Shown here: piece by piece, positions 1 to 8,425 of the stretch
How positions within the stretch are numbered: the first letter of the stretch is position 1
Layout: the number at the start of each line of letters is the position of its first letter
Origin: an uncultured Roseibacillus sp.
GTDB lineage: Bacteria > Verrucomicrobiota > Verrucomicrobiia > Verrucomicrobiales > Akkermansiaceae
Assembly: GCA_937949965.1 (NCBI GenBank)
Contig: CALFBF010000099.1
Span: 1 to 51,290, forward strand
DNA: 51,290 nt
Reading direction: 5' to 3'
Made by a program: the position numbers and the translations under genes
The notes under the pieces: generated by a model
Database searches by the model: none
Seen by the model: the letters and a program-made list of their open reading frames with translations, nothing else
What the model was told of the DNA's origin: nothing

Positions 1-2
1 AC

Positions 3-105
3 GCAGGTTACCCGATGGAAATCAGGAGGGCAACCACGGCGCTCACGGATAGCTCCCCGTCAGCCCCTGCAGGTTACCCGATGGAAATCAGGAGGGCAAT
101 CACGG
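3..105. CRISPR. Possible tail of a CRISPR array (two 37-bp repeats, one 29-bp spacer)
   Basis: A 37-bp unit at 3-39 recurs at 69-105 with one difference (C at 34, T at 100). The spacing gives a 66-bp period, as in arrays with 36-37 bp repeats and 29-30 bp spacers. Each unit carries imperfect inverted ends, GGTTACCC near its start and GGGCAACC (GGGCAATC in copy two) near its end. The similarity stops after 105, and the degenerate copy is the last one, as expected of the leader-distal end of an array. Only two copies are inside the window and no cas gene is visible, so a plain tandem repeat remains possible. Confidence 0.45.
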
Positions 106-157
106 TAGAGAACTCATCTTTCCAATTCATCAGCTACCTCACCTAACAGCAAAGCAA

Positions 158-583
158 TCACCGACTTGGACCGTATTGAGCCAAAAAGTCAGCTGGGGTG
201 AGAAACGGAACAGGCGAAGTACGAAAATCCTTTTTATCTCTGGTTATAATAGATTGTGCTCCAATATTTTCCGCGCAAGCAACCTGCATCGCATCCTCGA
301 AATCCTGCACTCCATACTTCAATGCTTTCCGCATGAGAGGTGTCGAAAAAGAAGCAATTTCAAACTGATCACAGATCAGGCCAAGCATCTGAAAAGTTGC
401 TTCATTCCCAATTTGCTTTCTTCCAACGTAATGGACAATCGAAGGTGTGTGAGCAGAAATCCAAGCCTCAAAATAGGGCTTCGAATCAAAAACTTCGAAG
501 CACTCTATCGCATTTTTAGCGCCTTCTCTCCCAAGCACCAAATCTAGAATAACATTCGTATCAACCAAGTAATTCTGGCGCAT
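158..583 (-). CDS. PIN-domain ribonuclease toxin, VapC-like
   Basis: This 141-residue protein has the layout of a PIN-domain toxin, a Mg-dependent RNase that is the toxic half of many type II toxin-antitoxin modules. It opens with a hydrophobic strand ending in an acidic residue (LVDTN, D8). The other expected acids are D97 in the DFEDAMQ helix and D116 in the ITRDKKDF strand. The start codon overlaps the 3' end of the upstream small gene by 23 bp, typical of translationally coupled antitoxin-toxin pairs. The family call is based on the spacing of these motifs; the RNA target cannot be read from the sequence. The ATG has no Shine-Dalgarno box. Confidence 0.8.
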   Translation of the reverse strand: MRQNYLVDTNVILDLVLGREGAKNAIECFEVFDSKPYFEAWISAHTPSIVHYVGRKQIGNEATFQMLGLICDQFEIASFSTPLMRKALKYGVQDFEDAMQVACAENIGAQSIITRDKKDFRTSPVPFLTPADFLAQYGPSR

Positions 584-821
584 GTTTGTCTAAAATAGCT
601 TCTAGGATTAGGCCATCTTCAGCATGCTTTTCGGCCCCTTTGAGAATCCCCTTATTTTCTCTGGCCCATTGTCCGAGTGTTTTCTCGGCCTTTTCCCGAG
701 GTTTGGTAGCAACAGTCACAACGATGTGCGCGATCCCGTCCTCTGAAACAGTCGCAACGAAACCCTTACCCGCTTCAAAAGGAAGGTCGGAGACTGGGAT
801 ATCAAGAACTTGTTCGGCCAT
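561..821 (-). CDS. Putative antitoxin partner of the PIN toxin
   Basis: The 86-residue product is acidic to neutral and I do not recognise its family. Its first 40 residues look beta-rich (VLDIPVSDLPF, GFVATVSEDG, HIVVTVATK). The second half is helical and charged (REKAEKTLGQWARENKG). Its place immediately upstream of, and overlapping, a PIN toxin gene is the main reason to call it an antitoxin. The reading frame is open upstream to 926, but a near-consensus promoter lies inside that extension, so I place the start at the ATG at 821. The corresponding mRNA would have only 3-4 untranslated bases. A non-antitoxin accessory role is possible. Confidence 0.65.
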   Translation of the reverse strand: MAEQVLDIPVSDLPFEAGKGFVATVSEDGIAHIVVTVATKPREKAEKTLGQWARENKGILKGAEKHAEDGLILEAILDKHAPELLG

Positions 822-830
822 TACATAAGA

Positions 831-859
831 ATTGTAATCATTATGAACGTTTTTGTCAA
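831..859 (-). promoter_or_regulatory. Sigma-70-type promoter of the toxin-antitoxin pair
   Basis: On the minus strand TTGACA (859-854) is followed after exactly 17 bp by TACAAT (836-831). This is a near-perfect housekeeping promoter. The expected start of transcription near 824 lies only a few bases before the ATG at 821, giving an essentially leaderless mRNA. Confidence 0.75.
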
Positions 860-941
860 AACCGCCATGAGAAGCGGAAAGGAATCCTAAAAAGGGTTGA
901 TGGCTTTTAAGAAACAACGAAGTCAAAATCTTCCCTAAGCC

Positions 942-3032
942 CTAAGCCAGTCCACTACGCACCATGAGGGCGGTGAGGTCGGGGTCGCGGCCCATGAACT
1001 CGCGGAAGGATTCGTCAACGGGGCGGGAATTCCCGCGCGAGAGGATGCTGTCACGAAAGGCTCGGCCAGTGGATTCGTTCATGACTCCTTCCTTCTGAAA
1101 ACGAGTGAAGGCGTCGGCGTCGAGGACTTCGGCCCATTTATAGGAATAATATCCTGCGGCGTATCCAGTGGGTGAGGAGAACAAGTGGCTGAAGCTACGG
1201 GCGCGACTGGGAGCCTCACTGGCAAGGGTTGGTCGGTAGCCGGCTAGGATTTCCCGATCCACTTCATCGAGGTCACGATCGAGGTATTGTGGGGTGTTGA
1301 CGTGGAGCTCGAGGTCTAATTTCCCAAAGGCAAGCTGGCGCATACACGCGGTGGCAGACATGTAGTTGCGAGCGGCGAGGAGCTTTTGGAAGAGGCCTTC
1401 GGGGATGGGTTCATCGGTCTCGTAATGACGGGCGAAGAGATCTAATGAGGCCCGATCCCAGCAAAAGTTTTCCATTATCTGGGAAGGTAACTCGACGAAG
1501 TCCCAGGGCACGCTGGTACCAGCGAGCGATTTGACGGGGACTTCGGAGAGGAGCTGATGAAGGAGATGGCCGAACTCGTGGAAGATGGTCTCAACCTCGC
1601 GATGGTTGAGGAGGGCGGGCTTGTCTCCGACCGGCTTGGTCATGTTTCCTATAATTAAGCCTAAGTGAGGTTGGCGTGGCTGGCCGTTCTGAGGAGGAAG
1701 GCCGACTTCGAGGCAATTCATCCAGGCTCCTCCACGCTTACTCTCACGCGGATGCCAATCGGCATAGAAGGAGCCGAGGTGCTCTTGACTAGTGGTATCG
1801 CGGATCTGATAGAATTTGCATTCGGGGTGCCAGACCTCAGCGGCCTCGCTTACGGACTGGCTTGGGGCCTCGTGGTAGATAGAGTCTTGTTCGGAAATCT
1901 CGATGCCAAAGAGCTGGGAGGTGATGGTGAACATGCCGCTCATCACCTTCTCAACGGGGAAGTAGGGGCGGAGCACTTCGTCGTCGAAATCGTAGAGTTC
2001 ATGGCGTTGCTTCTCAGCCCAGTAACCGACTTCCCAAGGCTGCAAGGGGCCAGCGGGGGTATCAGTCTTCTTGGCCTTGTAGGCCTCCAATGCGGCGGTC
2101 TCTTTTTGGGCTGCTGCCTCGATGCGATCGTGGAGGTCTTCCACGAAGGCAAGCGCGCTGGCGCCATCCTTGGCCATGCGACGCTGAAGTGTCAGGTCAG
2201 CGAAACTAACAAAACCTAACAAGACGGCTTTTTCTTGGCGCAATTTGACGATATCCCAGATGAGGGTGGTATTGTCGTAATCCCCTTCCGAGGCGATGCG
2301 GGAGGAGGCAGTCCAGAGTTCACGGCGCAAGTCGTCGTCATCGGCATGTTGCAGAACCGGTAATAAGGAAGGCATCTGGAGGGTGAAGCGCCATTGACCG
2401 GCACGGCCCTTGACCTCTGCTTCTTCGGCGGCGGCGGCCTTGGCGCTCTCTGGCAGACCCACAAGACGACTCTCGTCTGTTAGATAAAGTTCAAAGGCAT
2501 TAGTGGAATCGAGAACGTGCTCAGAGAACTTCTGTGTTAGAAGAGCTAGCTGGGAAGAGACCTCTGCCATGCGCGCTTTGGCTTCTGGAGCTAGATCTGC
2601 GCCCGATGAGATGAATTCATGACACGTTTCGTCAACGAAACGTTGCTGCACAGAAGAGAGATTTTCTCGGTCAGCGGACTCGGAAAAGAGCTTCAACTTC
2701 TCCCACAAATCGCCATCTAGAGAGATGGACGAGAAGAAGGAGGAAACCGTTGGTAAGAGTTCATTGAGAGCGGCGCGTTGGTCATCATTATTAGCAACTG
2801 AGTCGAGATGGTTTAACCGTCCCCAGGCTCTTTCAAGGGAGTTGGTCGCGTTCTCAAGGGCGCCAAAAGTGTTGTCGTAGCTGACTTCAGCTGCCGGAAC
2901 AGTCTTGATCGTATCTAGAGCGGAGCGAGCTTCTTCAATCGCAAAATTGATATCAGGGGCTACTTGATCTGCAGTGAGGGTGGACCAACGGATCAGAAAA
3001 TCCTCGGAAAGAAAAGGGTGAGAATTGGACAT
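942..3032 (-). CDS. prlC: M3 family oligopeptidase (oligopeptidase A / thimet type)
   Basis: This zinc metallopeptidase of the M3 family degrades short peptides, usually in the cytoplasm. The active-site HEFGH motif is at residues 485-489 counted from the ATG at 3032 (TIFHEFGHLLHQ). A third-ligand glutamate is available about 25 residues later in the VELPSQIMENF segment. The length of about 696 residues fits the family, and no signal peptide is visible. The frame extends to a GTG at 3065, but family members begin close to the MSNSHPFLSEDF segment, so the ATG is preferred. It is transcribed divergently from the gene at 3185. The motif supports the catalytic class strongly; which of OpdA or Dcp-like specificity applies is inferred from length only. 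Confidence 0.92.
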   Translation of the reverse strand: MSNSHPFLSEDFLIRWSTLTADQVAPDINFAIEEARSALDTIKTVPAAEVSYDNTFGALENATNSLERAWGRLNHLDSVANNDDQRAALNELLPTVSSFFSSISLDGDLWEKLKLFSESADRENLSSVQQRFVDETCHEFISSGADLAPEAKARMAEVSSQLALLTQKFSEHVLDSTNAFELYLTDESRLVGLPESAKAAAAEEAEVKGRAGQWRFTLQMPSLLPVLQHADDDDLRRELWTASSRIASEGDYDNTTLIWDIVKLRQEKAVLLGFVSFADLTLQRRMAKDGASALAFVEDLHDRIEAAAQKETAALEAYKAKKTDTPAGPLQPWEVGYWAEKQRHELYDFDDEVLRPYFPVEKVMSGMFTITSQLFGIEISEQDSIYHEAPSQSVSEAAEVWHPECKFYQIRDTTSQEHLGSFYADWHPRESKRGGAWMNCLEVGLPPQNGQPRQPHLGLIIGNMTKPVGDKPALLNHREVETIFHEFGHLLHQLLSEVPVKSLAGTSVPWDFVELPSQIMENFCWDRASLDLFARHYETDEPIPEGLFQKLLAARNYMSATACMRQLAFGKLDLELHVNTPQYLDRDLDEVDREILAGYRPTLASEAPSRARSFSHLFSSPTGYAAGYYSYKWAEVLDADAFTRFQKEGVMNESTGRAFRDSILSRGNSRPVDESFREFMGRDPDLTALMVRSGLA

Positions 3033-3184
3033 AAGAAGAGACTGGAAGCTCTCTTGGAATTGCACAAGAGAAGAAGCTCACCAAGCAGGGCCTCACTATG
3101 AAAGAGTGCAAATTGCATGAAACTATTGATGCTTGCCGATAATTAACAATTCGGAGCTAAATGTAGTTTCAGACCCCCCCTTCC

Positions 3185-5683
3185 ATGACGAACGCAAGCT
3201 GTGCCGACTGTGGGCGAATAGTCGCCTTTCGAACTCAGGACTCCTCGGAGATCGCTGAGTGTCGGAGTTGTGGAATCTGGGTGAAACGTTCTGCAGAAAT
3301 GCCCGGAGTGGCTGTTTCGGTAAAACAAAATGGTCCTGTCGCTAAGAAGACTGCGCTGCCACCCCGCAAGGATGAGGTTACAAGCGTCCCTCGCAACCCT
3401 GTCGTCAATACCCAAAGAAGCGCTGCCACACGTCCGGATGACCTCGTGGAGACGATCTATGCTGGAGGGGCAAACGGAAACCAACATGGAGGCTCAATCA
3501 CTGCGGCCTCTGTCTATGCTGCCGTACGCGATTTACAGAAATCGGTACGGGATTTGCGAGCAGGTCAAAAACGTCTCATTGCAGACCAGAAAACGCTCCA
3601 GACGGACCAGCAAGTTCTCAAAGATGGGCAGGATACTTTACACGGAGGACAGCAACAGCTTTTCAAGCAATACCAAGAGGTCCAAAACGGGCAAAACCGA
3701 TTGTTTGACCGACTGCAGTCCTTGCCTGCCCTTCCAGTAGGAGAAACGACTACCCCAACTGCGGAACCGACGAGCTTGGCCGTATCTCCTCTAGAAGCCC
3801 TTGAGCAAGGCACTCCCGCTCAAGTCGGGTTCTGCACCACCCCTTTCAGCTCGCTTAAAATTCCTCTCATTCCTTTCCGTTTAGAGGATCTCGACATCGA
3901 GCCCCAGTTCACAGAGCAAGGAAGCGTGCCGGGTATCCCCGCCCACGAACGCACGGATCGGGTGAGCCTTATCGAGAATCCTCTCCCTGAGCCTCCCCCT
4001 TACACCGCACCGGCAGAAACTCATCCCAAGGTCGACCCGGCAGGAGAGGCTCCTCCGGGGGAGGAAGAAGATCCTTTCGCAGAAACCCCCGGTGAAAATC
4101 ATTTCGCGGAGCCAACGGAAGCCGATCCGTTCCTTTCGGACATCGCTCACGAATCTCCTTTCAAAGTCGAGGGACCGCCCGAAAAGCCTTTCTCCATCGC
4201 TGGGGAGGAAACAGCAGCAGCTCCCTCTACTCCGATAGAGACCGCTCCGCCAGCCAACCAAGCAGGCTTCGGTTCGTCTCTCTTCCGGGCAACGCCTCTT
4301 CCCTTTGGAACGAAGGAATACACCCACGAACCCCACGAGATTGACAATCCCTTCTCCGATGCAAACGCTGGCAAACCAGCCCCTGCAGAGCCAGGAGCAG
4401 AAACAGAATTAGAAACTCCCGACAACGTTGAGACTTCGGAAGCTTTCTCGGAGACTCCTGTGGAGAAGGACGTCTTCGCCGAGGAAATCTTTCCCCAAAG
4501 TCTGTCTGAGCAAATCGCAGATGCCAAGGAGAGCCAGGAACGCAATCCTTATGAGGAGGATTCCAGTTCCGAAGACCTCATGGAGGCGAGCGACACGACA
4601 CGGAAGTTTCCTTTCCTAGGTTTTCTCCTCTTACTCCTTGCCGCAGCCGCAGCCGCTCTTTTCTTTTTCACTGATTTCTTCAAAAAAGAGCAAACCACTC
4701 CTCCAGACAAAGAAGCTATTCTTCTCGAGCTGCCTCCTCGGGGTATCATCCTCTCCGAGGCGGATGAACAAGTGTCGGAAGCCGAGAAAATTGCACAAGC
4801 CTTTCTCGCCGCAAAAACCCAAGATGAGGTCAAAAAAACAGTCTTGCCAGTGCACTCGTCTCTCCTCAAAAACTTTTGGGAACCTCTCAAAGCTCCCACT
4901 ATCGAACGCTTCTTCCAAGGTCGTCTGTTAGAAAATGACCGGGTTGAAGTCGATTTCATAATCAAAGACTTCGGTCGGAAAGAGCGCTTGCTTTCTCTGA
5001 TCAAAGTAGGAGCGTTACCCTTCCGAGTGGACTGGAAAAGCTACCGTGAATGCGAAGAAGTCACCCTTGATGGTCTAGCACAGGGGCCACTCCTGCTAGA
5101 CAATGGGGCAACTATCGAGCAGGGAAAAATCCGAACATGGATTCAAAACGACAAGCAAATCGGAGCAAAGCTCAAACTCGGAAACTTCGCTGGCTTCAAG
5201 CTCCATGATTTTTCCGAAAAAGTCGAAGCCTTCGCAGTGGTTCGTAAAGAATCCCCACATTTTGGACGCCTGTTAGAAGCCTTGGCCAATACTAAGATTA
5301 AACATAAAGGCAAACCCGCTATCCAGGCCATTCTCGAAGTAAAACACATTGCAGGAGAAGACAGCGCAAACGGTAAACCAGCTCGGCTTGAAATTCTGGA
5401 CGTGATTGCTACTGATTGGCGGAACACAAAGGCTAAAAAGGCGAACGAACATTCACCTGCGCAATCGGTCAAACCTACTCGTCCCGAGCAACAGCGACCG
5501 AAAACAACTCCCGTCACTCCCGATCCCGTCCAGTCAAATCAGCAGCAAGAACGGTCAGAGCAATTACCCCCAGTCCCTTCCGAAGGAGATCCCCTGGCCC
5601 TACATCGAGAGCATGTCAAGGAGCTCCAGAGACTACGGATCCGTCCCAGGGAAACCCCAGTTCTAGAGGTTAACTTCGAATAG
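3185..5683 (+). CDS. Zinc-ribbon, coiled-coil, single-pass membrane protein of unknown function
   Basis: The 832-residue product has a clear modular build but no family I recognise. Residues 6-29 hold two CxxC pairs (CADC, CRSC), a small zinc ribbon. Residues about 105-180 form a coiled coil made of a degenerate heptad rich in QK, QKTLQTDQ and similar units. Residues 180-470 are an acidic, proline-rich, probably disordered linker with repeated DPF, NPF and EDPF phrases. Residues about 475-497 are a hydrophobic Leu/Ala/Phe segment that should cross the membrane. The remaining 330 residues form a folded mixed alpha/beta region ending in a Pro/Gln-rich tail. If the ribbon is cytoplasmic, the C-terminal domain is periplasmic. 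Divergent from the oligopeptidase gene; no Shine-Dalgarno box. Confidence 0.75.
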   Translation: MTNASCADCGRIVAFRTQDSSEIAECRSCGIWVKRSAEMPGVAVSVKQNGPVAKKTALPPRKDEVTSVPRNPVVNTQRSAATRPDDLVETIYAGGANGNQHGGSITAASVYAAVRDLQKSVRDLRAGQKRLIADQKTLQTDQQVLKDGQDTLHGGQQQLFKQYQEVQNGQNRLFDRLQSLPALPVGETTTPTAEPTSLAVSPLEALEQGTPAQVGFCTTPFSSLKIPLIPFRLEDLDIEPQFTEQGSVPGIPAHERTDRVSLIENPLPEPPPYTAPAETHPKVDPAGEAPPGEEEDPFAETPGENHFAEPTEADPFLSDIAHESPFKVEGPPEKPFSIAGEETAAAPSTPIETAPPANQAGFGSSLFRATPLPFGTKEYTHEPHEIDNPFSDANAGKPAPAEPGAETELETPDNVETSEAFSETPVEKDVFAEEIFPQSLSEQIADAKESQERNPYEEDSSSEDLMEASDTTRKFPFLGFLLLLLAAAAAALFFFTDFFKKEQTTPPDKEAILLELPPRGIILSEADEQVSEAEKIAQAFLAAKTQDEVKKTVLPVHSSLLKNFWEPLKAPTIERFFQGRLLENDRVEVDFIIKDFGRKERLLSLIKVGALPFRVDWKSYRECEEVTLDGLAQGPLLLDNGATIEQGKIRTWIQNDKQIGAKLKLGNFAGFKLHDFSEKVEAFAVVRKESPHFGRLLEALANTKIKHKGKPAIQAILEVKHIAGEDSANGKPARLEILDVIATDWRNTKAKKANEHSPAQSVKPTRPEQQRPKTTPVTPDPVQSNQQQERSEQLPPVPSEGDPLALHREHVKELQRLRIRPRETPVLEVNFE

Positions 5684-5721
5684 CGCTGGCCGTTTTCCAA
5701 ATCTAGCCGATAATACTAGTG

Positions 5722-6843
5722 ATGAGGCAATTGATAGGACTCTTGATGGTAACGCATTCCTTATTGGCGGAGGAAATCGACCTAACACTCACGATCCAAC
5801 CTGGCTCGCAGACCAACATTACCTACCGGATTGGGACCCAGCTCACAGCACTACCCTTCCCTTCGCCGACACAAGACATCTTTGAAACCAACCTCATCTA
5901 CTCTGGCACGATCGAAGCCCGGGCAAATGTCAACTCAGGCACGGGCCAGCTAGAAACCATCGAGTTTACAGGCGGGGAAATTCGCACCTCTGACACACAA
6001 GCAATACTATCGGTCACTGTAGGGACTGTCCCCTTCACAACTACGTTCCAAACCTCTGGGATCACCCGTACGGCATCTAGCTCCGAGATGGAAATCCTAG
6101 CAGGCTCTTTCCCCGATGGGAATCTCCACTTCACAGCCTTAACTGGTGGTCGCCTTACCCTCTCAAACTTTCAGACCAATCTAACAACCTCGTCTGTTTC
6201 GCAGTCCTTTGATTTTACAACTGACGGAAGTGAGCTCATTGCTAATGAGAGCCTATTTCCTTCCGGCATGGGAGCGGTGTCTATCGGTTCTCAAACAGTC
6301 TCCAGCGACCTGTTTGCTCGGGAATTTATGGTGGAAATGTTCAGTCTTATTACCGTGCCAGTTTTGTCTCCGGACGCCACAATTCCAGTCGCAGGCCTTC
6401 CTTCTGGACAATCATTCCGACAACGTTACTTCGAAGCAGGCTCCCTCACTGCGACCGGCAATTTCACCCTTCTAACAGACTTCGGCCAATACACAGCAGA
6501 TAATGGACTCACCCTCGTCACTGGCGAGGAGGTCAATGAGGCGGGTCTTCCTTTCGCGCTTTTATTCGCGCTCGGATTACCAGCCGATTCACTCACCATT
6601 CCGGTAGAGTTCTCTCGTTCTCAACCGGTTACAGCCCGTCTACCGGTACCTACAGCAGGACTCGGCTTCAGTATTGGAGTCGAGTTCTCACCCGACCTAG
6701 CCACCGACTTCGAGCCCATTGATGCGAGCTTCATCACCGGCGGGTCCAATCGCTTGCTCGCGGGTAATGTCGATGATGTTGAAATCGTTTTCCCTGATTC
6801 TCTCTCCCAAGGATTTCTTCGCTTCACCGTCGATTTGCCTTAA
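5722..6843 (+). CDS. Secreted beta-rich protein of unknown function
   Basis: The product begins with a short signal peptide (MRQLIGLLMVTHSLLA, cleavage expected before EEIDL). The rest is dominated by alternating Thr/Ser/Val/Ile strands with few charged residues, as in exported beta-sandwich proteins. I do not recognise a family. The open frame starts at a GTG at 5719, but the adjacent ATG at 5722 is more likely. A GATAAT hexamer at 5709-5714 could give an almost leaderless transcript. The stop codon TAA (6841-6843) is part of the inverted-repeat end of the following mobile element. The original C-terminus may therefore have been altered by the insertion. It lies 35 bp after the zinc-ribbon gene and may share its transcript. 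Confidence 0.7.
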   Translation: MRQLIGLLMVTHSLLAEEIDLTLTIQPGSQTNITYRIGTQLTALPFPSPTQDIFETNLIYSGTIEARANVNSGTGQLETIEFTGGEIRTSDTQAILSVTVGTVPFTTTFQTSGITRTASSSEMEILAGSFPDGNLHFTALTGGRLTLSNFQTNLTTSSVSQSFDFTTDGSELIANESLFPSGMGAVSIGSQTVSSDLFAREFMVEMFSLITVPVLSPDATIPVAGLPSGQSFRQRYFEAGSLTATGNFTLLTDFGQYTADNGLTLVTGEEVNEAGLPFALLFALGLPADSLTIPVEFSRSQPVTARLPVPTAGLGFSIGVEFSPDLATDFEPIDASFITGGSNRLLAGNVDDVEIVFPDSLSQGFLRFTVDLP

Positions 6844-6979
6844 GAGCACCCTCCGGCCACCTCAGCTCTTTGCTGGATTGAAACCTGATGAACTCATCTA
6901 ACGGGCTTTCAAATCGCTTCCATTTGAGAAAATTTGAAATCATTTTTTCTCGAAAGTAAGTTCCCGAAGGTGCTCTTAA
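6840..6979. mobile_element. MITE-like element A (140 bp, TTAAGAGCACC inverted ends)
   Basis: The stretch is bounded by TTAAGAGCACC (6840-6850) and its exact reverse complement GGTGCTCTTAA (6969-6979). Both outer edges read CTTAAG with the flanking bases. It is too short to encode a transposase. Its right 60 bp resembles the right end of the element at 17618-17738, sharing the TTGAGAAAATTTGA and TTTTTCTCGAAAG phrases. The ends also match the termini of the decayed IS at 41574-42220. It is probably a miniature element moved by that IS family, inserted across the stop codon of the preceding gene. Confidence 0.7.
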
Positions 6980-7051
6980 GACTTAACGTCTTCCCTATTG
7001 TCAGCAGACTCGTTCCTCGCTTCCCTTGGATAACTCTGCTTCACTTTCGAA

Positions 7052-7984
7052 ATGCTCACTTCCGGTCTCCTTAGCTCTTCACAAAGCTATCTTGTGGCTC
7101 TGTCGGGAGGTCGCGATTCCGTCTATCTGTTAGAAAAACTTCTCGCTGAAGGTTATTCACATCTCCACCTGGTGCACCTGAATCATCAGCTGCGAGGAGC
7201 AGAGTCTGATGAAGATGCTACCTTCGTGCAGAATCTTGCTCGCAAACACGATCTCCCCCTCACCCTAAAAACAGCCGAGGTCGCAACCTTGGCGGTAGAA
7301 CATAAAGAATCGATCGAGACCGCCGCTCGTAGAGCACGGCACCAACTCTTTGCCGATGCGGCTCGTGCAACGGGATGCGCCAAGGTGTTGCTAGCACACC
7401 ACGCTGATGACCAAGCAGAGACCTGTCTCTTTAATCTATTAAGGGGTTCTTCCGGGATCAAAGCCATGGTCCCTCATAAGGTCATCCACAACGATGGGCA
7501 GGAACTCGCTCTCATTCGCCCCCTGTTAGACACTCGCCGATCTGAGATTAATACTTACCTCGCCCAACATCAAATCACTTACCGTGACGATTCCAGTAAC
7601 AACGAGTTAGCTTACACCCGGAATCGGATTCGGCAGGAAGTAATCCCACTCATCGGAGAAGTCTTGCAGCGCGACTGTGTCCCGAGTCTTTTGCGAGCCG
7701 AGCAAGCAACCCGCGAGAGTGAGGAAATCGCGCGGGACCTTCTAATCACTCTTGAACTACGCGACCCACAAGGACGCCTCTTCCTGCCCAAGCTACGCAC
7801 ACTCTCGCACACGCTCCAACGTGCGTGTGTGAAAACCTATCTAATCGAAAATAACGTCCCCGAAATCAGCCGAGCCTTGTTAGAGCAGGCCCGCGAACTC
7901 ATTTCTCCCAAAGGGCCACCCGCGCTGAACTTGCCTGGAAACAGACACTTACGCCGTCGAGAAGCCCGCCTTTTCCTCAGCTGA
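7052..7984 (+). CDS. tilS: tRNA(Ile)-lysidine synthetase
   Basis: TilS attaches lysine to cytidine 34 of the CAU-anticodon tRNA-Ile, so that it reads AUA instead of AUG; it acts in the cytoplasm and is normally essential. The N-type ATP pyrophosphatase loop SGGRDS is at residues 18-23. It is followed by the conserved HLNHQLRG and LLAHHADDQAET segments that line the active site. At 310 residues it is shorter than E. coli TilS (about 430) and lacks most of the C-terminal tRNA-binding region, as in other short TilS forms. The N-terminal ATG lies just before the first strand, so the start is well placed. No Shine-Dalgarno is visible. Confidence 0.93.
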   Translation: MLTSGLLSSSQSYLVALSGGRDSVYLLEKLLAEGYSHLHLVHLNHQLRGAESDEDATFVQNLARKHDLPLTLKTAEVATLAVEHKESIETAARRARHQLFADAARATGCAKVLLAHHADDQAETCLFNLLRGSSGIKAMVPHKVIHNDGQELALIRPLLDTRRSEINTYLAQHQITYRDDSSNNELAYTRNRIRQEVIPLIGEVLQRDCVPSLLRAEQATRESEEIARDLLITLELRDPQGRLFLPKLRTLSHTLQRACVKTYLIENNVPEISRALLEQARELISPKGPPALNLPGNRHLRRREARLFLS

Positions 7985-8087
7985 AAACTTTTTTTCATAT
8001 TCCAGTGACCATTTGTGTCTACGTGCTGTCTTAAGGGTCGGATGGTTCATGGAACAATCTACTCCCCCCTTACAAATTAAAAGATTT

Positions 8088-8306
8088 ATGAAAATTATCA
8101 CTTCAATCGCTTTCGTAATCGCTGGATGTGCTCTCTCTTCTTGCGGCACGGCTCGTTCAATCGGTGACGCAGCAGGTAGTGCAGTCCGCGCAACTGGTAA
8201 TGCGGTCGGTAATGCCGCCACTGGAGCGATCGACACTGCTAGCAACGTAGGCGGAGCAGTTAGCAACGATCTTTCTAGCGCTGGCCGAGTGGTCACTGGC
8301 AACTAA
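8088..8306 (+). CDS. Small Ala/Gly-rich lipoprotein
   Basis: A 72-residue precursor with a lipoprotein signal peptide: MKIITS, a hydrophobic stretch, then the lipobox LSSC with the acylated Cys at about residue 19. The mature part is a low-complexity chain of Ala, Gly, Asn, Thr and Val with repeated GNAVGNA and GAVSN phrases, compatible with an amphipathic helix lying on a membrane. This is reminiscent of entericidin-like small lipoproteins, but no specific family is claimed. The frame is open from a TTG at 8013, but only the ATG at 8088 puts the signal peptide at the N-terminus. Two strong hairpins follow downstream. Confidence 0.75.
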   Translation: MKIITSIAFVIAGCALSSCGTARSIGDAAGSAVRATGNAVGNAATGAIDTASNVGGAVSNDLSSAGRVVTGN

Positions 8307-8391
8307 CTTTCCCCCACCCCAGACCCCTTTTCGGCCTTCCCCCTAGATCGCCCCTAGATTCCCCCATCTTCTAAAGCCGAATTCCCCACTT

Positions 8392-8422
8392 GAAACCAGG
8401 AGTTTCCCCAGCTCCTGGTTTC
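8392..8422. other. Perfect 11-bp hairpin downstream of the lipoprotein gene
   Basis: GAAACCAGGAG (8392-8402) pairs perfectly with CTCCTGGTTTC (8412-8422) around a 9-base loop. On the plus strand it is followed by CTAAAAAAA rather than a T-run, so it is not a classical terminator by itself. It precedes the stronger terminator that starts 4 bp later. Confidence 0.6.
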
Positions 8423-8425
8423 CTA

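Noticed and set aside
1-105. Integron attC-type sites in the left repeats
   Set aside because: The repeat has inverted ends but lacks the GTTRRRY/RYYYAAC core layout of attC and has an invariant internal sequence, so it does not fit a cassette array.
1665-2219. Plus-strand frame of 184 codons opposite the oligopeptidase
   Set aside because: It lies entirely antisense to a well-supported M3 peptidase; the opposite frame follows from its codon bias.
3066-3184. Clear divergent promoters between the oligopeptidase and zinc-ribbon genes
   Set aside because: Only weak -35/-10 combinations are present, so no promoter was called.
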